From Theobroma cacao (Eukaryota; Streptophyta; Magnoliopsida; Malvales; Malvaceae), in the NCBI RefSeq assembly GCF_000208745.1, contig NC_030855.1, positions 20,048,842 to 20,112,841 of the forward strand: a DNA stretch of 64,000 nt. The letters are read 5' to 3'. A model generated the notes under the pieces. The model saw nothing but the letters and a program-made list of their open reading frames with translations, had not been told where the DNA came from and did not search any database. Both the position numbers and the translations under genes were made by a program. Of this stretch, positions 37,501-50,691 are shown one piece after another (within the stretch, counting starts at the first letter, position 1; every line of letters starts with the position of its first letter).

Positions 37501-37819
37501 AATTTGTTAATAGATTATAAGATAAATTAAATAAACAATAATTAAGGAAAATATATGATTAAATGGTACCGTTCGTGGAATGAGCGTCATAGGGGTGCTA
37601 ATTTTTTCCTGTGCGTAACCGTACTCCTGAACCCAACTCTAAATAAAATACGTAGAGCAGTTTATTGTTCTTTAGAATGACCTAAAGTCGATTTAGAACT
37701 ACGTCGAATAGAATAAATTTAATAGGTGACCAATCGCACCTACGTAAAAAAAGATTTATGACGACTCTTTAAAATATTCACGTCTAGCGGTCGGGTTTTC
37801 AAATCTGCACATTACTACA
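34559..37819 (-). mobile_element. Long solo LTR (3.26 kb) in array copy 1
   Basis: The ends are TGCAGACACC...ATTACTACA on the plus strand (TG...CA). The flanks CTGGG (34554-34558) and CTGGA (37820-37824) form a 4/5 target duplication, and copy 3 shows the uninterrupted site (CTTGG then TGAACGACAAGG). The orientation is inferred as minus from a TATA-like CTATAAAAGC (35432-35423) followed by a CT-rich stretch. There is no pol or gag, so it is a solo LTR. Length and wording ('GAAAACCCGACCGCTAGACG' on the minus strand) recall plant Ty3/gypsy elements with long LTRs, from memory. The ORF at 35186-35662 is part of this LTR, not a gene. Confidence 0.78.
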
Positions 37820-37824
37820 CTGGA

Positions 37825-38589
37825 TGAATCACAAGGTTGTCGGTTGTATTTATCTCTTATTTGCCTAATCTCATATCCAAAAGAGGCTGTAGTTGCAAAT
37901 AATTAGTACTCGACCATTGAGTAACAATATTGAGAACAGAAACTTATCTCATTAAGTTTATCTCTTGTATTACTGTATCTGAGTATGCATTGCGAGTCAA
38001 ATTACCATTGCAAGAAACTCTGGCCTGCCTTGACCCCTCTTTTATTATTACTTTGCTTCCCTTCAATTTCAGTTCATCTGCCATACAACTCCTTAGCAAG
38101 GGCCAGAACAGACAGGATTCAGCTTATTTCCATTAAAGTTAGAACTGTTTAATTCCATGAAATTAGATAGACCAAACTGGTATTACAAAAGGTATGAAAA
38201 CCACCCTCCTGCAAGATTTACTTCATTCGGTTCAGAAAACTGGAGAAATAGAAACCATGTGCTCTCACTCCAATTAATATCACTTAGGGGCTAAAAATGA
38301 TTGTCAAATGATGAAATAATTTGATAGGCAAAAGAAAATAAGTAAAGGAAATTAAATACAGGTAAAGCAAGCAGAATACAACCCGGTAGATATAGGCACA
38401 TATTTCAATCAGTTTTCTCCTTAATTTTGTTCTTGTTTGTGTTATGCCGAGACTGGAATGGATTTGTTGGTTGTTGTGATCTCTAGTTTTCAAGACAGTG
38501 AGCACATGGCAGAGTTTTTGGGGTTGAGAAACTCTGAAACAGTAGGAGGCTGCTGAGGGGATTTCATTGAGTGGCAGTGGGAGGCATGG
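37825..38589. repeat. Array module B, copy 1
   Basis: Homologous to 41834-42535 continued at 50692-50760 (copy 2) and to 55406-56160 (copy 3). It contains a 68-codon plus ORF (37930-38136) with a partner at 55504-55710, but no recognisable domain. It is cut off at 38589 by the start of the next A module, whereas copies 2 and 3 continue about 600 bp further. Confidence 0.88.
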
Positions 38590-40243
38590 ATTTTCTAGAG
38601 GCGTTGCAAATTTTGACCTAAGATCAGTAACTAACATTAAGTATGATAGAGCGACATGTTATCTAAATTAATCATGTACAAATCCAAAAGCATTCTCTTA
38701 ATTTCTTCTACTAGTCAAATTAGGTATCGAGATGATTGCATGTTTATATTAGAAGAATCAAAACCTTTGAAAAATTTACCTAATATAACTATTTTCATCA
38801 TCACATATATATACTGGTTGATGGTAAACTTTGAACTGCGATTAATTCTTTTTATTATATCCAAATTCCTGTCTATCTTTTCTACCATTAAGTCTACATT
38901 AGAAGGATTAATTGTTTAGGATCACACGCCCACCTTATCAGAGATAAAAAGAAATTTAAATATGATTTTTTTATATTAAAAGAAAAGAATTCAAATTTTT
39001 CTCTTTAAATAGAGAGATTATACACTAATTAATAAATTAAATGCTCGGATACGTAATCCTAAAATAAACAGTGGTTATCAATCAATTTATATCATTAACT
39101 CTTTACTAGACTCTATGAATATAGCTATGAGATTGCACTCCCACTTGGTTTTATAGCTACTCAAAAAGCACACAGTAAAGTTTTTGGTTGTTTTCTCATA
39201 GATTTATTTCTCTACGAAACTGTATGGGATAAAGGCCATTCAAAGATGTATATATTATCAGTTGTATAGCCGTAAATCTGCAAATCTATCAACGTTTGAC
39301 AATTCTATTCATAAACATAGTTGAGTAGATGATTGTCTTTTATAAAATGGATCGATTTTAGAATTCTCATAATCTGCCTTTATTCATGTTAGACTTAAAT
39401 AAATGGTTGGGTCGTTTTCTATTAATCTAAAATTTTAAAATAATTGATAATTAACCTAATTTTAATTATATAGTATTAAAGTTATTGAATTCAAATTTTT
39501 AAAAAACACGTCTTCTTTCTTCTAATATTTCATTATCAAGATTGTTCATTAGACTGTGTAATACTTCGTAAATTTTTTTTTCATGTCTACACATAAATTC
39601 GTTATTTATTAACTCAACTTTAATGTGAAAATGTGTTAAAATTAAAATATAATGCTTAAGTCGTTTTCTATCGATTTAAATTTTTGGGCTAATAGGTAAC
39701 CTATTTTCGTAGTCTGAACAGAATGTGTATATTAGGGCTCCAAATTCTAAAGAATCAGATGTATATACGACTCTTCAGAATAAATATTCTTAGAGAAAAG
39801 AGAAAGTATGAGAACCTCTACACTTATGTTTGGAAGAATATATGCAAAGCTATCAGGAACTCTAGTTTCTCTTCTTTGATGTGACAATTAAAGCAAAAAG
39901 GTAAGGATGTTCATCTATTTCACAGTATTATTATATCATTAATAATAAAAAGATAGAGTTTATGCTACTTGCTACACACCATTATAGAGCTTGCAAGTAG
40001 GCAAAGTTGCGGACGAAACTGTAAAAGCTTAAACTAAAAACAGAGGGTTTTATTTTATTATTGTTATGTTGTTGGACAGCTTAAAGAAACAGACACAGTT
40101 ATTTAACTAAGTTCCACCATATACATGGTTGGATATGCAAACATGCTAGACAATTATTAAAATCCCCCATAGCCGATCCAACAAGAGTTTGCTGACAGAA
40201 AACCTGATCCATCCCACTCAAGCGTCTTCCCCATAACCTTTTT
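38590..40243. repeat. Array module A, copy 2 (deleted)
   Basis: Begins like copy 1 at 29896. At about 39922 it skips roughly 1 kb relative to copy 1 (about 31228 to 32228). At 40243 it breaks off inside the end of the EF-hand gene and joins the middle of the long LTR. Confidence 0.88.
40220..40243 (-). pseudogene. EF-hand gene remnant, last codons only
   Basis: Only the 3' end of the gene (codons KGYGEDA and the stop) and its 3' flank survive in array copy 2. The rest was lost in a deletion that fused this point to LTR sequence matching about 36266 in copy 1. Confidence 0.8.
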
Positions 40244-41828
40244 AAATAAAAGAATAAGACCCAGTATGAAATTATTAAGTATAAAATATAATGTTTGACT
40301 TTGAATCAATACCGATGGTGGGATGTCCATTCGAAACGCGAGAAGTCGCAATTTCGAATAAATTTTTTTAGGTAAAGGATTTTGATTGAAACTCCATTAG
40401 TACGATGGAGGGGTTTTAATTTTGAATTCCTATGTCCTTAATTTTAAATAAATAAAAATTATATATACTTAATTACCAATTACTCAAAATATAAAAAAGA
40501 AAAGAAATAAGGAAATGATGATAGCCATAAATATGGTAATAGTAATAATAAATGCAAAAAAGGGGTGGATATAATATATACATGAGGATATAAAACAATA
40601 TAGGATTATATAAGACAATGAGATTCATGATGATAAATAACTAACAAAAAATCAAAATTCAAAAAATAATAATAAATTCACCATAGTGGTGAATATGGCT
40701 AAAATATAAAGACAAATACATATAAACATAAAAAAAATAAATTTGTAAGAAGGCAAAAGAAAACCATGGTTAGTCAAAAAGAAGTTTGGTTAAAAAAAAA
40801 AACATATGCATAAATGATAATAACTATGAATCAAAATAGTTGGTTTAAAAATATGATTTTTAGGGAAGTTTATGTAGTAAGATAAATAAGTGTTCACATA
40901 GCAAAATACACAATGAAATAAAAGTGGTTATATAGGAACAATAAGTAAATATAAAATATTCATTCATGGTATACATGCATACATGGAGAAATAATAAAAT
41001 TTTTAAAAATAAGAAACAAACATTAGAATTTATGAGTGCATCACGTACCATTATTACATTGTTAAACGTCATGGCATATAGTCATATTCTATGTACGAGA
41101 ATAAGCCCTGATGATGGTACTTTTCAAGGGAGCTTGCGAAGGTGAGTTTTTTTGAAAAATTCCCTAAGTGAAAAGATATTTTCGAATCCCACTAGTATGA
41201 TGGGAGGGCTCGGAGAGTATCTTTAATAAAAGGCTTTCGGTCGTAGTAAGTTTGCATTCACGAAAAAAAATATTATTTTTACTTGCAAACGACTACCCCG
41301 ATGATAGAATTTACTCGTTAAACTTATAAAGGCGATTTTCTCTAGTAATTCCCTAAATGAAAGGATATTCTCAGATCCTACCAGTATGATGGGTGGATTT
41401 AGGAAATATTCTCAATAAAAGGTTCCGTTTAGCATTACTCAAATTTTTTGCTATGCATTTCATAATCGTAACATGCGCACGTCACATTCGTAAAACCAAA
41501 TAGAGTATTTTAATTTGTTAATAGAATAAAAATAAATTAAATAAATAATAATTAAGGAAATATATGATTAAATGGTACCGTTTCTGTAACAAGCGTCATA
41601 AAGGTGCTAATCTTTCCCTGTGAGTAACCATACTGCTGAACCCAACTCTAAATAACATACATAGAGCAATTTGTTATTCTTTAGATGGACCTAAAGTCGA
41701 ATTAGAACTACGTCGAATAGAACAAATTTAATCTGTGGTCAATCGCACCTAGGTAAAAAAAGATTGATGGCGACTCTCTAAAATATCCACATTTAGCGGT
41801 CGGGTTCTCAGACCCACATGATAGTACA
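40244..41828 (-). mobile_element. Truncated copy of the long LTR (array copy 2)
   Basis: Matches about 36266-37819 of copy 1 base for base with scattered substitutions and ends ATAGTACA just before CTGGA (41829-41833), the same insertion point as in copy 1. Its other end was removed with the EF-hand gene. Confidence 0.85.
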
Positions 41829-42535
41829 CTGGATGAACCATAAGGTTGTCGGTCGTATTTATCTCTTATTTGCCTAATCTCATATCCAAAAAAGGCTGTA
41901 GTTGCAAATAATTAGTACTCAACCATTGAGTAACAATATTGAGAACAGAACCTTATCTCATTAAGTTTATCTCTTCTATTACTGTATCTGAGGATGCATT
42001 GCGAGTCAAATTACCATTGCAATAAACTCTGGCCTGCCTTGACCCCTCATTTATTATTACTTTTCTTCCCTCCAATTTCAATCCATCTGCCATACAACTC
42101 CTAAGTAAGGGCCAGAACAGGTAGGATTCAGTTTATTTCCATTAAAGTTAGAACTGTTTAATTCATGAAATTAGATAGACCAAACTAGCATTATAAAAGG
42201 TATGAAAACCACCCTCCTGCAAGACTTATTTCATCCGGTTCAGAAAACTAGAGAAATAGAAACCATATGCTCTCACTCCAATTAATGTCACTTAAATGTT
42301 TAAATGATTGTCAAATGATAAATTAATTTGATAGGCAAAAGAAAATAAGTAAAGGAAATTAAATACAGGTAAAGCAGGCATAATACATCTCGGCAAATAT
42401 AGGCATATATTTCAATTAGTTTTCTCTTTAATTTTGTTCTTGTTTGTGTTATGCCGAGACTGGAATGAATTTGTTGGCTGTTGTGATCTCTAGTTTTCAA
42501 GATAGTGAGCACATGGCAGAGTTTTTGGGGTTGAG
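41829..42535. repeat. Array module B, copy 2, first part
   Basis: Aligns with 37820-38520 (copy 1) and 55406-56095 (copy 3). It is interrupted at 42535 by the TR-GAG retrotransposon and resumes at 50692. Confidence 0.88.
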
Positions 42536-44223
42536 TAATGGGATTCGACCTCATGCTTAAACATGAAAATAATCAATAATTAAAATAATAATGTAGCGAA
42601 AAAATAAAATAATATTTAATCAGAGAAACAGTCAAATCCTACAGGATCAATGTTTGTGTTTTTCATGTAACTTTTAAATTAATAATGAACACTTATAAAT
42701 TTAATAGTTACATACCTTACTCTGGATATCGTAATCAAGAGCCAATTAAATTCACATCTTTGCTTCTTCACCTGTAGGATTTGTCAAATCTTTAGCCACC
42801 CAAGTGTTTGGCCTCTAATAGTAATCCACACAGTGACTGAATAAGACCTTCTCAAAGGTAGGATTTTTACTTATGCTAGCAAGTATTATTTCTAAAACAA
42901 AAAGGCTAAAATTCTTGCTGAACCTTATTTTTGTCAGACAAAGAAAACTATTTTTTCTTTTTTTATTTTCTGAAACAGTTGAGAAGTGGTTTTTTGAGAC
43001 TTCTTATTCTAGTTTGCTAATAACATATTTATATAGCCAAACTAATTTGTAACTCCAAATATAACAGTTGTATTTTAATTTAATTAAGTCTCTGAAAACT
43101 TAATTAATTTCTCACTTTATTTTGGTCTCTTTCAATTAAGTCCAATTTAATTAATTATCCTTATTTAATCTCAATCATGTCACTTAATGCGTGTGACCCA
43201 TTAGGCTTCTAACATGTTGGCAATAACTATAAATCATAATCAAATATTAATTTGATAATTAATTTATATTTATAGATCATGAGCGGAATCTAGCAATACA
43301 TCATGACCACTAAAATGTTAGAGAGTCAATTAAAGAATTTGACAAAGCCCTTTAGTGATAAGCCTCTCAGTGCAATACGGTCATTTCATCAAATATCCTG
43401 GATGTCATTAAGCATGGCTCAGTGTCTACTTATAACATTCCATATTAGTTCCCATAATTCATGACTAACCTTATGAATTTAGAAAACTAACTTTCCTCAA
43501 ATTCATCATGCTTTGGCCAAAGACTTTATACAAGTTAATTAAGAATTGAGAACAAGTGAGATACATCCCCTTATATCACTTAGGGTGATGAATCCTCTCT
43601 TGACCACTCATTCACCTTTGCATACTTCATGGCATACCCAAAAGCACCCTATTTAGGCATCTGGTTGCTTCCAAACCCGTAAGGGTGAAATTAAAGTATG
43701 CCATTCCCCATACAAGATGACTTGGTGTCTCAAGTCTAAGGACTAGTTGCATGACTATCACATGAGAATATTTTTCATAGACACTTGAGTGAAATACCAA
43801 ATGGAGTTTTCATAGCGGGTCATGTTCAGTGAACTTGTTCTTTAACAAGTACCTACACGTTATCCTCAAGTATCCCATATATTTCAATTTATGAGATTGA
43901 TTGCTTACTTTTCAAGTAAGGAGGCTTAACATGTACCGGTTTATGAGCATTGTCAATGCCTTGTCTTGACAGTACAATGACCAGGAACAATTTTAGGAAC
44001 ATGGTTTTGATGCATAGTTATCTCATAATTGTAACAACTTTACAATTCTCTTACAAGACCTTTATGTTCCATAGGCTTAATCCAATTAGTACTTAATAAC
44101 TCTTTGTTATTGCACTAACATGAAGAAAAACCTCTATCACATATAATTATGTGATTAAATATGCATTAAATGACAATATATATTTATTGATCAATCTAAT
44201 TGGCTCAAGGGCATATACCAACA
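42536..44223 (-). repeat. TR-GAG 3' LTR
   Basis: Direct repeat of 49001-50691. The outer end reads TAATGGGATTCG where the other copy has TGCTGGGATTCG. Confidence 0.9.
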
Positions 44224-45838
44224 ATCTCCCACTTGCACTTGAGTCAATTGCTAACATATCCAATATCAAACTCTTTTGCTTAGCAATTGTGTCTCTACTA
44301 GGACAACTCAAATTGCAATCTTTGAGAATATGTTAATTTATATGTTTGACAATCTCCATTGTCATAATCGAAATACTAATTTAGATCACAACGAGACCTT
44401 GATTCTATTATTATGGCTCTTGTTGTTACTTTAACAACTCGAAATCCTTTATTGGTTCATTAAACCAGTGATTCAAATATCTCCTCTTTTGTAGCTTAAA
44501 CAAAATATTTGTATCCAATTATAGATATAATCATGCAGTTATCTCTTGTTTTGGAACCAGTCCAATATAACTACTTAATCATGACTTTATATCACTTTTA
44601 ACATTTATGATTCTCTCAATGTTAAACTCCTTTAACATGTAATCTTAAATTCTTTTGTTGAATCCCTTTTTAGGCTCTAGCTTTTAGTCCTATTTTTTTT
44701 CTTAGATTGGTAACTATATCTTATACACTTTTAATGAGTAACTTATCTTACTCCCATTAACCTTATGATGCGCACAAAATATGTTTATCTTATTCAATTT
44801 ATTCAACTATTTTGAATTTATTACATTGAATAGAGATTATTATCCAATTATTCATGTTGAATTATTTAGTAAACTCATCTTACATGAGTAGTGCATCAAT
44901 ATGCATCCTACTAATGGTTTGTATTTAATGGATTTATCTCATGAATTATGCATCTTTATGCATCCCATTAAATCAATTTTTGTGCATAGATCTTATCTAT
45001 TAGATTTCATAATTTCATGACCTTTGACTTTTAAAGTGTCATTAGCTCCCATTATTTCTATCATGTATAGAAATCTTTCCAGGTAAACTTATTTTCTTTC
45101 CTTTGGGGTGTTATATCCATAACTTTTATGTATACTAACATGTCATTAGTCATTCATCATTGGTTATGGGATAAAATCCTCTCAAAGGTTAGTTTATGTG
45201 ATTAATTGGATTTGGAATGCTTTGTGATTCATCTCTTATGAATTAAATATGATAATCAATTTTTATTTAGTTCTAAGCAATCTTAATTTAGATCCAAGAT
45301 TTCATTAAGAATGCTCCTTAACTAAATATGTTCATAATCCTATTATGAATTCATTGAGTTATGACTCAATTTTATCTAAGTCAACTCATTAACTTCCTTT
45401 TTGATTCATAATCAAAAGAAAAATAATATCACAATAATCTTATCATTATGACTTAGTATTGATTATCATAAATGCAAGGTTATACTTTAAAAATAAATAA
45501 TTTAGAACAATTTCAAAATAAAATGAGATGTAATGTAAATATATAAATATATATAAGCTAAGCATCTCATGCTAGCAAAATATAAATCTATGTTTCCTAA
45601 ACATAAAATAAATATTTAGCCATAGGTCTAAAACCAAAAACATCTCATCTTGATGATCATGCCATGAAAATATTCAATGTTCTAAAATTAATTATTATTC
45701 CATAATCTAATCTAGGTCGATAAGCTTGATCACCATCAACTAAGGTTGTCCCCTTCATGATCCTATTCTTCACTGTTTCTTATCATTAGTTCCTTCAATA
45801 TGTCATACATATTAAAACCATTAATAAAGAATAAGGTA
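44224..45838 (-). other. TR-GAG non-coding 3' internal region
   Basis: AT-rich sequence between the end of gag and the 3' LTR, where pol would lie in a complete copia element. No reverse-transcriptase, integrase or protease motif was seen in any frame. Confidence 0.7.
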
Positions 45839-46667
45839 TCATATGCCAAGTAGTGAAAAATAAATCATCATATGATTCATACCTGATGTGGAAGCTTCTT
45901 TTTGTTTCTTCCCTTTGATGGATTCAAGATAATCCTTGCAATTGTGCCTCCAATGCCCTAGTTTGCCACAAAAATGACATTTGTCATTGTCCTTGTCCTT
46001 CTTCACTCTTCTAGTAGGCTTTATACCTTTTGAAGTTGATGCCTTTTCATCCTTGGCTTTCTTAGAAAATTTTCTTTTCTTATTTTTATTTTTCTTAGAA
46101 GAGACAAGATGAATTGAAGGCTTCTCCTTCGTAATGGTGTTCTCAGCCTGTGTGAGCATATTTAATAAGCCTGAAAGGGTTACCTCAATCTTATTCATGT
46201 TGAAGTTCAACACAAACTTGGAATAGCTCTTTGGTAGCGAAGAAAGTATAAGGTCTATGTTCATATCATGATCCATAACCCAACCTAGCTGCTCAAGTCA
46301 AGTGATATATCTTATCATTTTAAGCACATGAGGCCTTACTAGGCTTCCCTCAAACATCTTACATCGGAACAATTCCTTTGAAATGTCAAATCTCTCTGTG
46401 CAACTTTCCTTATCGAACATTTCTCTAAGGTTTAGGATAATATCTTGAGCATTCATAGCTTCATGTTGCTTTTGAAGATCTGGAGCCATACTAGCCAACA
46501 TCACACATGTGGCTTGATCGAGATCATCCATATAAACTCTATAGGTCTCTTTTTCCTCATTTGTAGCATCATCGCTAGGTTTCTCGGGAACAAGACCAGT
46601 CAATGAAATTTGGGCCTGTCAACTTGTTTGCATCAAGTATGCTTCTAAGTGATAAACTATTCGCCAT
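45839..46667 (-). pseudogene. Copia-like gag with CCHC zinc knuckle
   Basis: A capsid/nucleocapsid-type protein. The likely start is ATG 46667 (MANSLSLRSILDANKLTGPN). A frameshift or short deletion near 46600 removes roughly 20 residues after 'NFIDW'. The reading resumes with 'CVMLASMAPDLQKQHEAMNA', hits an in-frame TGA at 46298-46300, and continues from 46276 to a nucleocapsid knuckle CHFCGKLGHWRHNC (C-X2-C-X4-H-X4-C) in a Lys-rich context. It then stops shortly after 'ASTSG', where gag-pol polyproteins normally enter protease. The two lesions make this copy defective. Confidence 0.85.
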
Positions 46668-48986
46668 GATAGATTTATATCCTATATAAATCAATATATA
46701 TGATTATTAGTCATTAACGCAAATTATATAATCATAAAGACAAGGTTTTAGAATCTTATATGATTATTCTCAATATTTTATCAAAATAACAACCTTTCTC
46801 TACTATTTCGAGAAATTTAACCTTTAAACTTCTTATTGAGCTAGGACCCTTTTATCCCACCATGACCTTGAGTGACTCAACAAGCCATAATGAAACTAAT
46901 TAGGTAGATAACTTAGCTTATCAATTGTATCTTATACAACTCCTAGATCAGTTAGGTGACAACTTTTTGTCTAAATATATCATATATATTTTGCCTAACT
47001 ATGCCTCTAATACTATGCGGTCATGTGTCACACATCCGAACAACATGGTACTAGTTGAGTAAGACCCACCAATAACTCAAACGTACTCGTGTAAAAGTTT
47101 GGCCTTGAGTGACTCAACAAGCCTCCAATTAAAAGAGTAACCTAGTTATCTTATTATATGGTGGAAGGTAACTTTTTGACTCAATATATTAATGAGGGAT
47201 TTTTATTTATTAATTCATTAATTATTAAGGTCTCATTGATTTGGCATTGTTGACATAAATAGCATTTATCACATTTCATATATATCATATGTATATATAT
47301 ATATATACTTAAAATAAATCTATCTCATGCCAACTACTAGGATGATTGTGGACTTTACTAATTCTAATTTCCTCGAGCCATTAAGGAAATTAGTTGGTCA
47401 AATTCCTAAGGGATTTACACAAATATCATCTTCAAGCTTTGCTTGTAATCTCCTTGAATTTCCAAGGCGCCTTTGGATCTCCATCTTCAAATTACAAAAA
47501 TTTTTCTATCTAACCCTAGTTTTACACTTTGATGTAACTAATTACATTTTACAATCAAGAAACCTCGAGTTACATTTGAGAGGAGTTAGGTGAGAAAAGA
47601 ATTTTACAACTCAAAGAAAATAGAAATAAGGCAAGGTGCGCAGACTCTATTTTAAAATAAATACCAAGAGAAATAAATTTAACCATCCATGACCTAAACT
47701 TCTAAGGTCTAAGTCCATAATCATCATCATGCTTTATAATCATAATCAAAAGCATAGAAATAAATGCAAGCTCAATATTACTTGGTGATCTTGTGTGTTA
47801 TTTGAGAAAAATATCAATTAATTCACTTAAAGTGCAAGATTCAAATTATTTGGTATTGTTTTATTTCAATTTAGTGTTTAAGAAATTCTCAATTTCAAAA
47901 CACTTAAAGTGAACCTTTTTCTTCTTATTTCTTAGAAGAAATTCATTGAAATAAAACTTTCCATTTTAATTCTTTCCATAATTAAAACTCCTTTTAATTT
48001 TGGAAACCATTTTATTTTAGGTAAACTTCCTAAAGTATATCTAAGACAACATTTTAATTTTTAACATATAGAACATGGATTAGTTTCCTAAATTGTATGT
48101 TGTTCAAGTTACCTAAATGGTGACTTAACAAATTTTAGAAACTTCTAATCAAACCAAAATTTTAAGAAAAGTTCACTGCTATCACATAACTTTAGGAATT
48201 TCTTTTAAAGTAGGAAACTATTTCCTATTAATTCTCCAAATCAAAATACTATCCTTAATTTTAAGAACTCCTTTTAAAGTAGGAAACAATTTCTTATTTT
48301 TATGAATCACCAAAAATTAAAATTCGATCCTTAATTTTAGGAATTGCTTTTAAAGTAGGAAACAATTTCCTATTTTTATGAATCACCCAAAATTAAAATA
48401 TATGGTATTTAAGTGCTCTTAAAACTCCATAAATTATGAGTCAAACTCATGAAAAAGTTGCTGAAAATTTTCAGCAAGTGTGTTTAACAATTAAACACAA
48501 AATTCATGAAGAATTAAGCCACCAAAACTGATCATAGCTGTCCAAAATTTTCTACATTGAATCTTTGTTGTTTTGGAACTTGGAAACATGATTTTTATGA
48601 ACTTTTTTTCATATTAAATCAAGTCTAGCTGAAACATGCAGTAATCTAATTTGATAAACTAATTTTTAACAATTAAAAACTGTTTAAAACACTTACCCAA
48701 TGTTAGTAAAAATAATTGGTACATTACACCTCAAAACTATTTGGTTTTAACTTGGCTTCGCAAGCCTTTTAATCCATTCATTAATTCTTCAACTAAACAT
48801 GATCTTAAACCTTTTAAAATATATTTTAATGAATTAATTACATGCTGTCCAGATTTGAATTAAAATAAAAAAGTAAAATTTTAAGAAAACCTTTAAAATT
48901 GATATATACCAAATCAACACACAAATCAATCCTATTGATTATCACCAAGAATAAGCATACTTATTACATGAAAAACATCAAATAAT
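46668..48986 (-). other. TR-GAG leader region
   Basis: About 2.3 kb of AT-rich sequence between the primer-binding site and gag. No coding signal. It contains a degenerate direct repeat ('TTTTAAAGTAGGAAACAATTTC' theme) at about 48205-48385. Confidence 0.6.
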
Positions 48987-48999
48987 GGCTCTGATACCA
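48987..48999 (-). other. TR-GAG primer-binding site
   Basis: The minus strand reads TGGTATCAGAGCC, a perfect match to the complement of initiator tRNA-Met, one base downstream of the 5' LTR end. Confidence 0.9.
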
Positions 49000-49000
49000 C

Positions 49001-50691
49001 TGCTGGGATTCGACCTCATGCTCAAATATGAAAATAATCAATAGTTAAAATAGTAACACAGTGAAAAAATAAAATAATATTTAATCAGAGAAACAGTTGA
49101 ATCCTACAGGATCAATGTTTGTGTTTTCATGTAACTTTTAAATTAATAATGAACACTCATAAATTTAATAGTTACATACCTTACTTTAGATATCGTAATC
49201 AAGAGCCAATTAAATCCAAATCTTTGCTTCTTCACCTTTAGGATTTGTCAAATCTTTAGCCATCCAAGTGTTTGGCTTCTAACAGTAATCCACACAGTGA
49301 TTAAATAAGACATTCTCAAAGGTAGGATTTTTACTTGTACTAGCAAGTATTGTTTCTAAAACAAAAAGACTAAAATTCTTATTGAATCTTATTTTTGTCA
49401 GACAAAGAAAATAATTTTTTCTTTTCTTATTTTCTGAAACAGTTGAGAAGTGGTTTTTTGAGGCTTCTTATTCTAGTTTGCTAATATAACATATTTATAT
49501 AGCCAAACTAATTTGTAACTCTAAATACAATAGTTGTATTTTAATTTAATTAAGTCTCTAAACACTTAATTAATTTCTCACTTTATTTTGGTCTCTTTCA
49601 ATTAAGTCCAACTTAATTAATTATTCTTATTTAATCTCAATCATGTCACTTAATATGTGTAACCCATTAGGCTTCTAACATGTTAGTAATAAATATAAAT
49701 CATAATCAAATATCAATTTGATAATTAATTTATATTTATAGATCATGAGCGACATCTAGCAATACATCATGACCACTCAAATGTTAGAAAGTTAATTAAA
49801 GAATTTGACAAAGCCCTTCAGTGATAAGCCTCTCAGTGCAATACGGTTCTTTCATCAAATATCCTAGATATGTCATTAAGTATGGCTCAGTGTCTACTTA
49901 TAACATTCCATATTAGTTTCCATAATTCATGACTAACCTTATGAATTTAGAAAACTAACTTTCTTCAAATTCATTATGCTCTGCCCAAAAACTTTATACA
50001 AGTTAATTAAGAATTGAGAACAAGTGAGATACATCCCCTCATATCACTTGGGGTGATGAATCCTCTTTTGACCACTCATTCACCTTCGCATGCTTCATAG
50101 CTTACCCAAAAGCACTCTGTTTAGGCATCCGGTTGCTTCCAAACCCATATGGGTGAAATCAAAGTATGTCATTCCCCATACAAGATGACTTGGTGTCTCA
50201 AGTCTAAGGACTAGTTGCACGACTATCACATGAGAACATTTTTCATAGACACTTGAGTGAAATACCAAATGGAGTTCTCATAACGGGTCATGTTCAGTGA
50301 ACTTGTTCTTTAGCAAACACCTAAACGTTATCCTCAAGTATCCCATATACTTCAATTTATGATATCGATTGCTTACGTCCCAAGTAAGGAGGCTTAACAT
50401 ATACCAGTCTTTGAGCATTGTCAATGCTCTGTCTTGACAATACAATGACTAGGAACAATTTTAGGAACATGGTTTTGATGTATAGTAATCTCATAATTGT
50501 AACAATTTTACAATTCTCTTACAAGGCCTTTATGTTCCATGGGCTTCATCCAATTAGTACTTAATAAGTCCTTATTATTGTACTAACATGAAGGATAACC
50601 TCTATCACATATAATTATGTGATTAAATATGCATTAAATGACAATATATATTTCTTGATCAATTTAATTGGCTCAAGGGCATATACCAACA
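49001..50691 (-). repeat. TR-GAG 5' LTR
   Basis: Direct repeat of 42536-44223, with intact TG...CA ends on the minus strand. Confidence 0.9.

Larger units (their letters stand above)
42536..50691 (-). mobile_element. TR-GAG type (gag-only) copia-like LTR retrotransposon
   Basis: LTRs at 42536-44223 and 49001-50691 (about 1.69 kb each) are direct repeats. Perfect 5-bp target duplication TTGAG (42531-42535 and 50692-50696). On the minus strand the 5' LTR (50691-49001) starts TGTTGGTATATGCCC. One base after its end comes a perfect primer-binding site TGGTATCAGAGCC (48999-48987). The 3' LTR begins after the purine-rich AAGTGGGAGAT. The 4.8-kb interior codes only for gag; no protease, integrase, RT or RNase H is seen. 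The two LTRs differ at about 17 of 235 hand-compared positions, mostly transitions, so the insertion is not recent. Such elements depend on another copia element for mobility. Confidence 0.92.

Noticed and set aside
38284..38637. 117-codon minus-strand ORF across the B1/A2 junction
   Set aside because: It spans a duplication breakpoint, and the equivalent frame is shorter or broken in the other copies.
44151..44336. Plus-strand ORF at the LTR/internal boundary of the TR-GAG element
   Set aside because: Crosses the LTR end on the non-coding strand.
47327..47593. 88-codon plus-strand ORF
   Set aside because: Lies in the non-coding leader of the TR-GAG element, antisense to it, with no domain.
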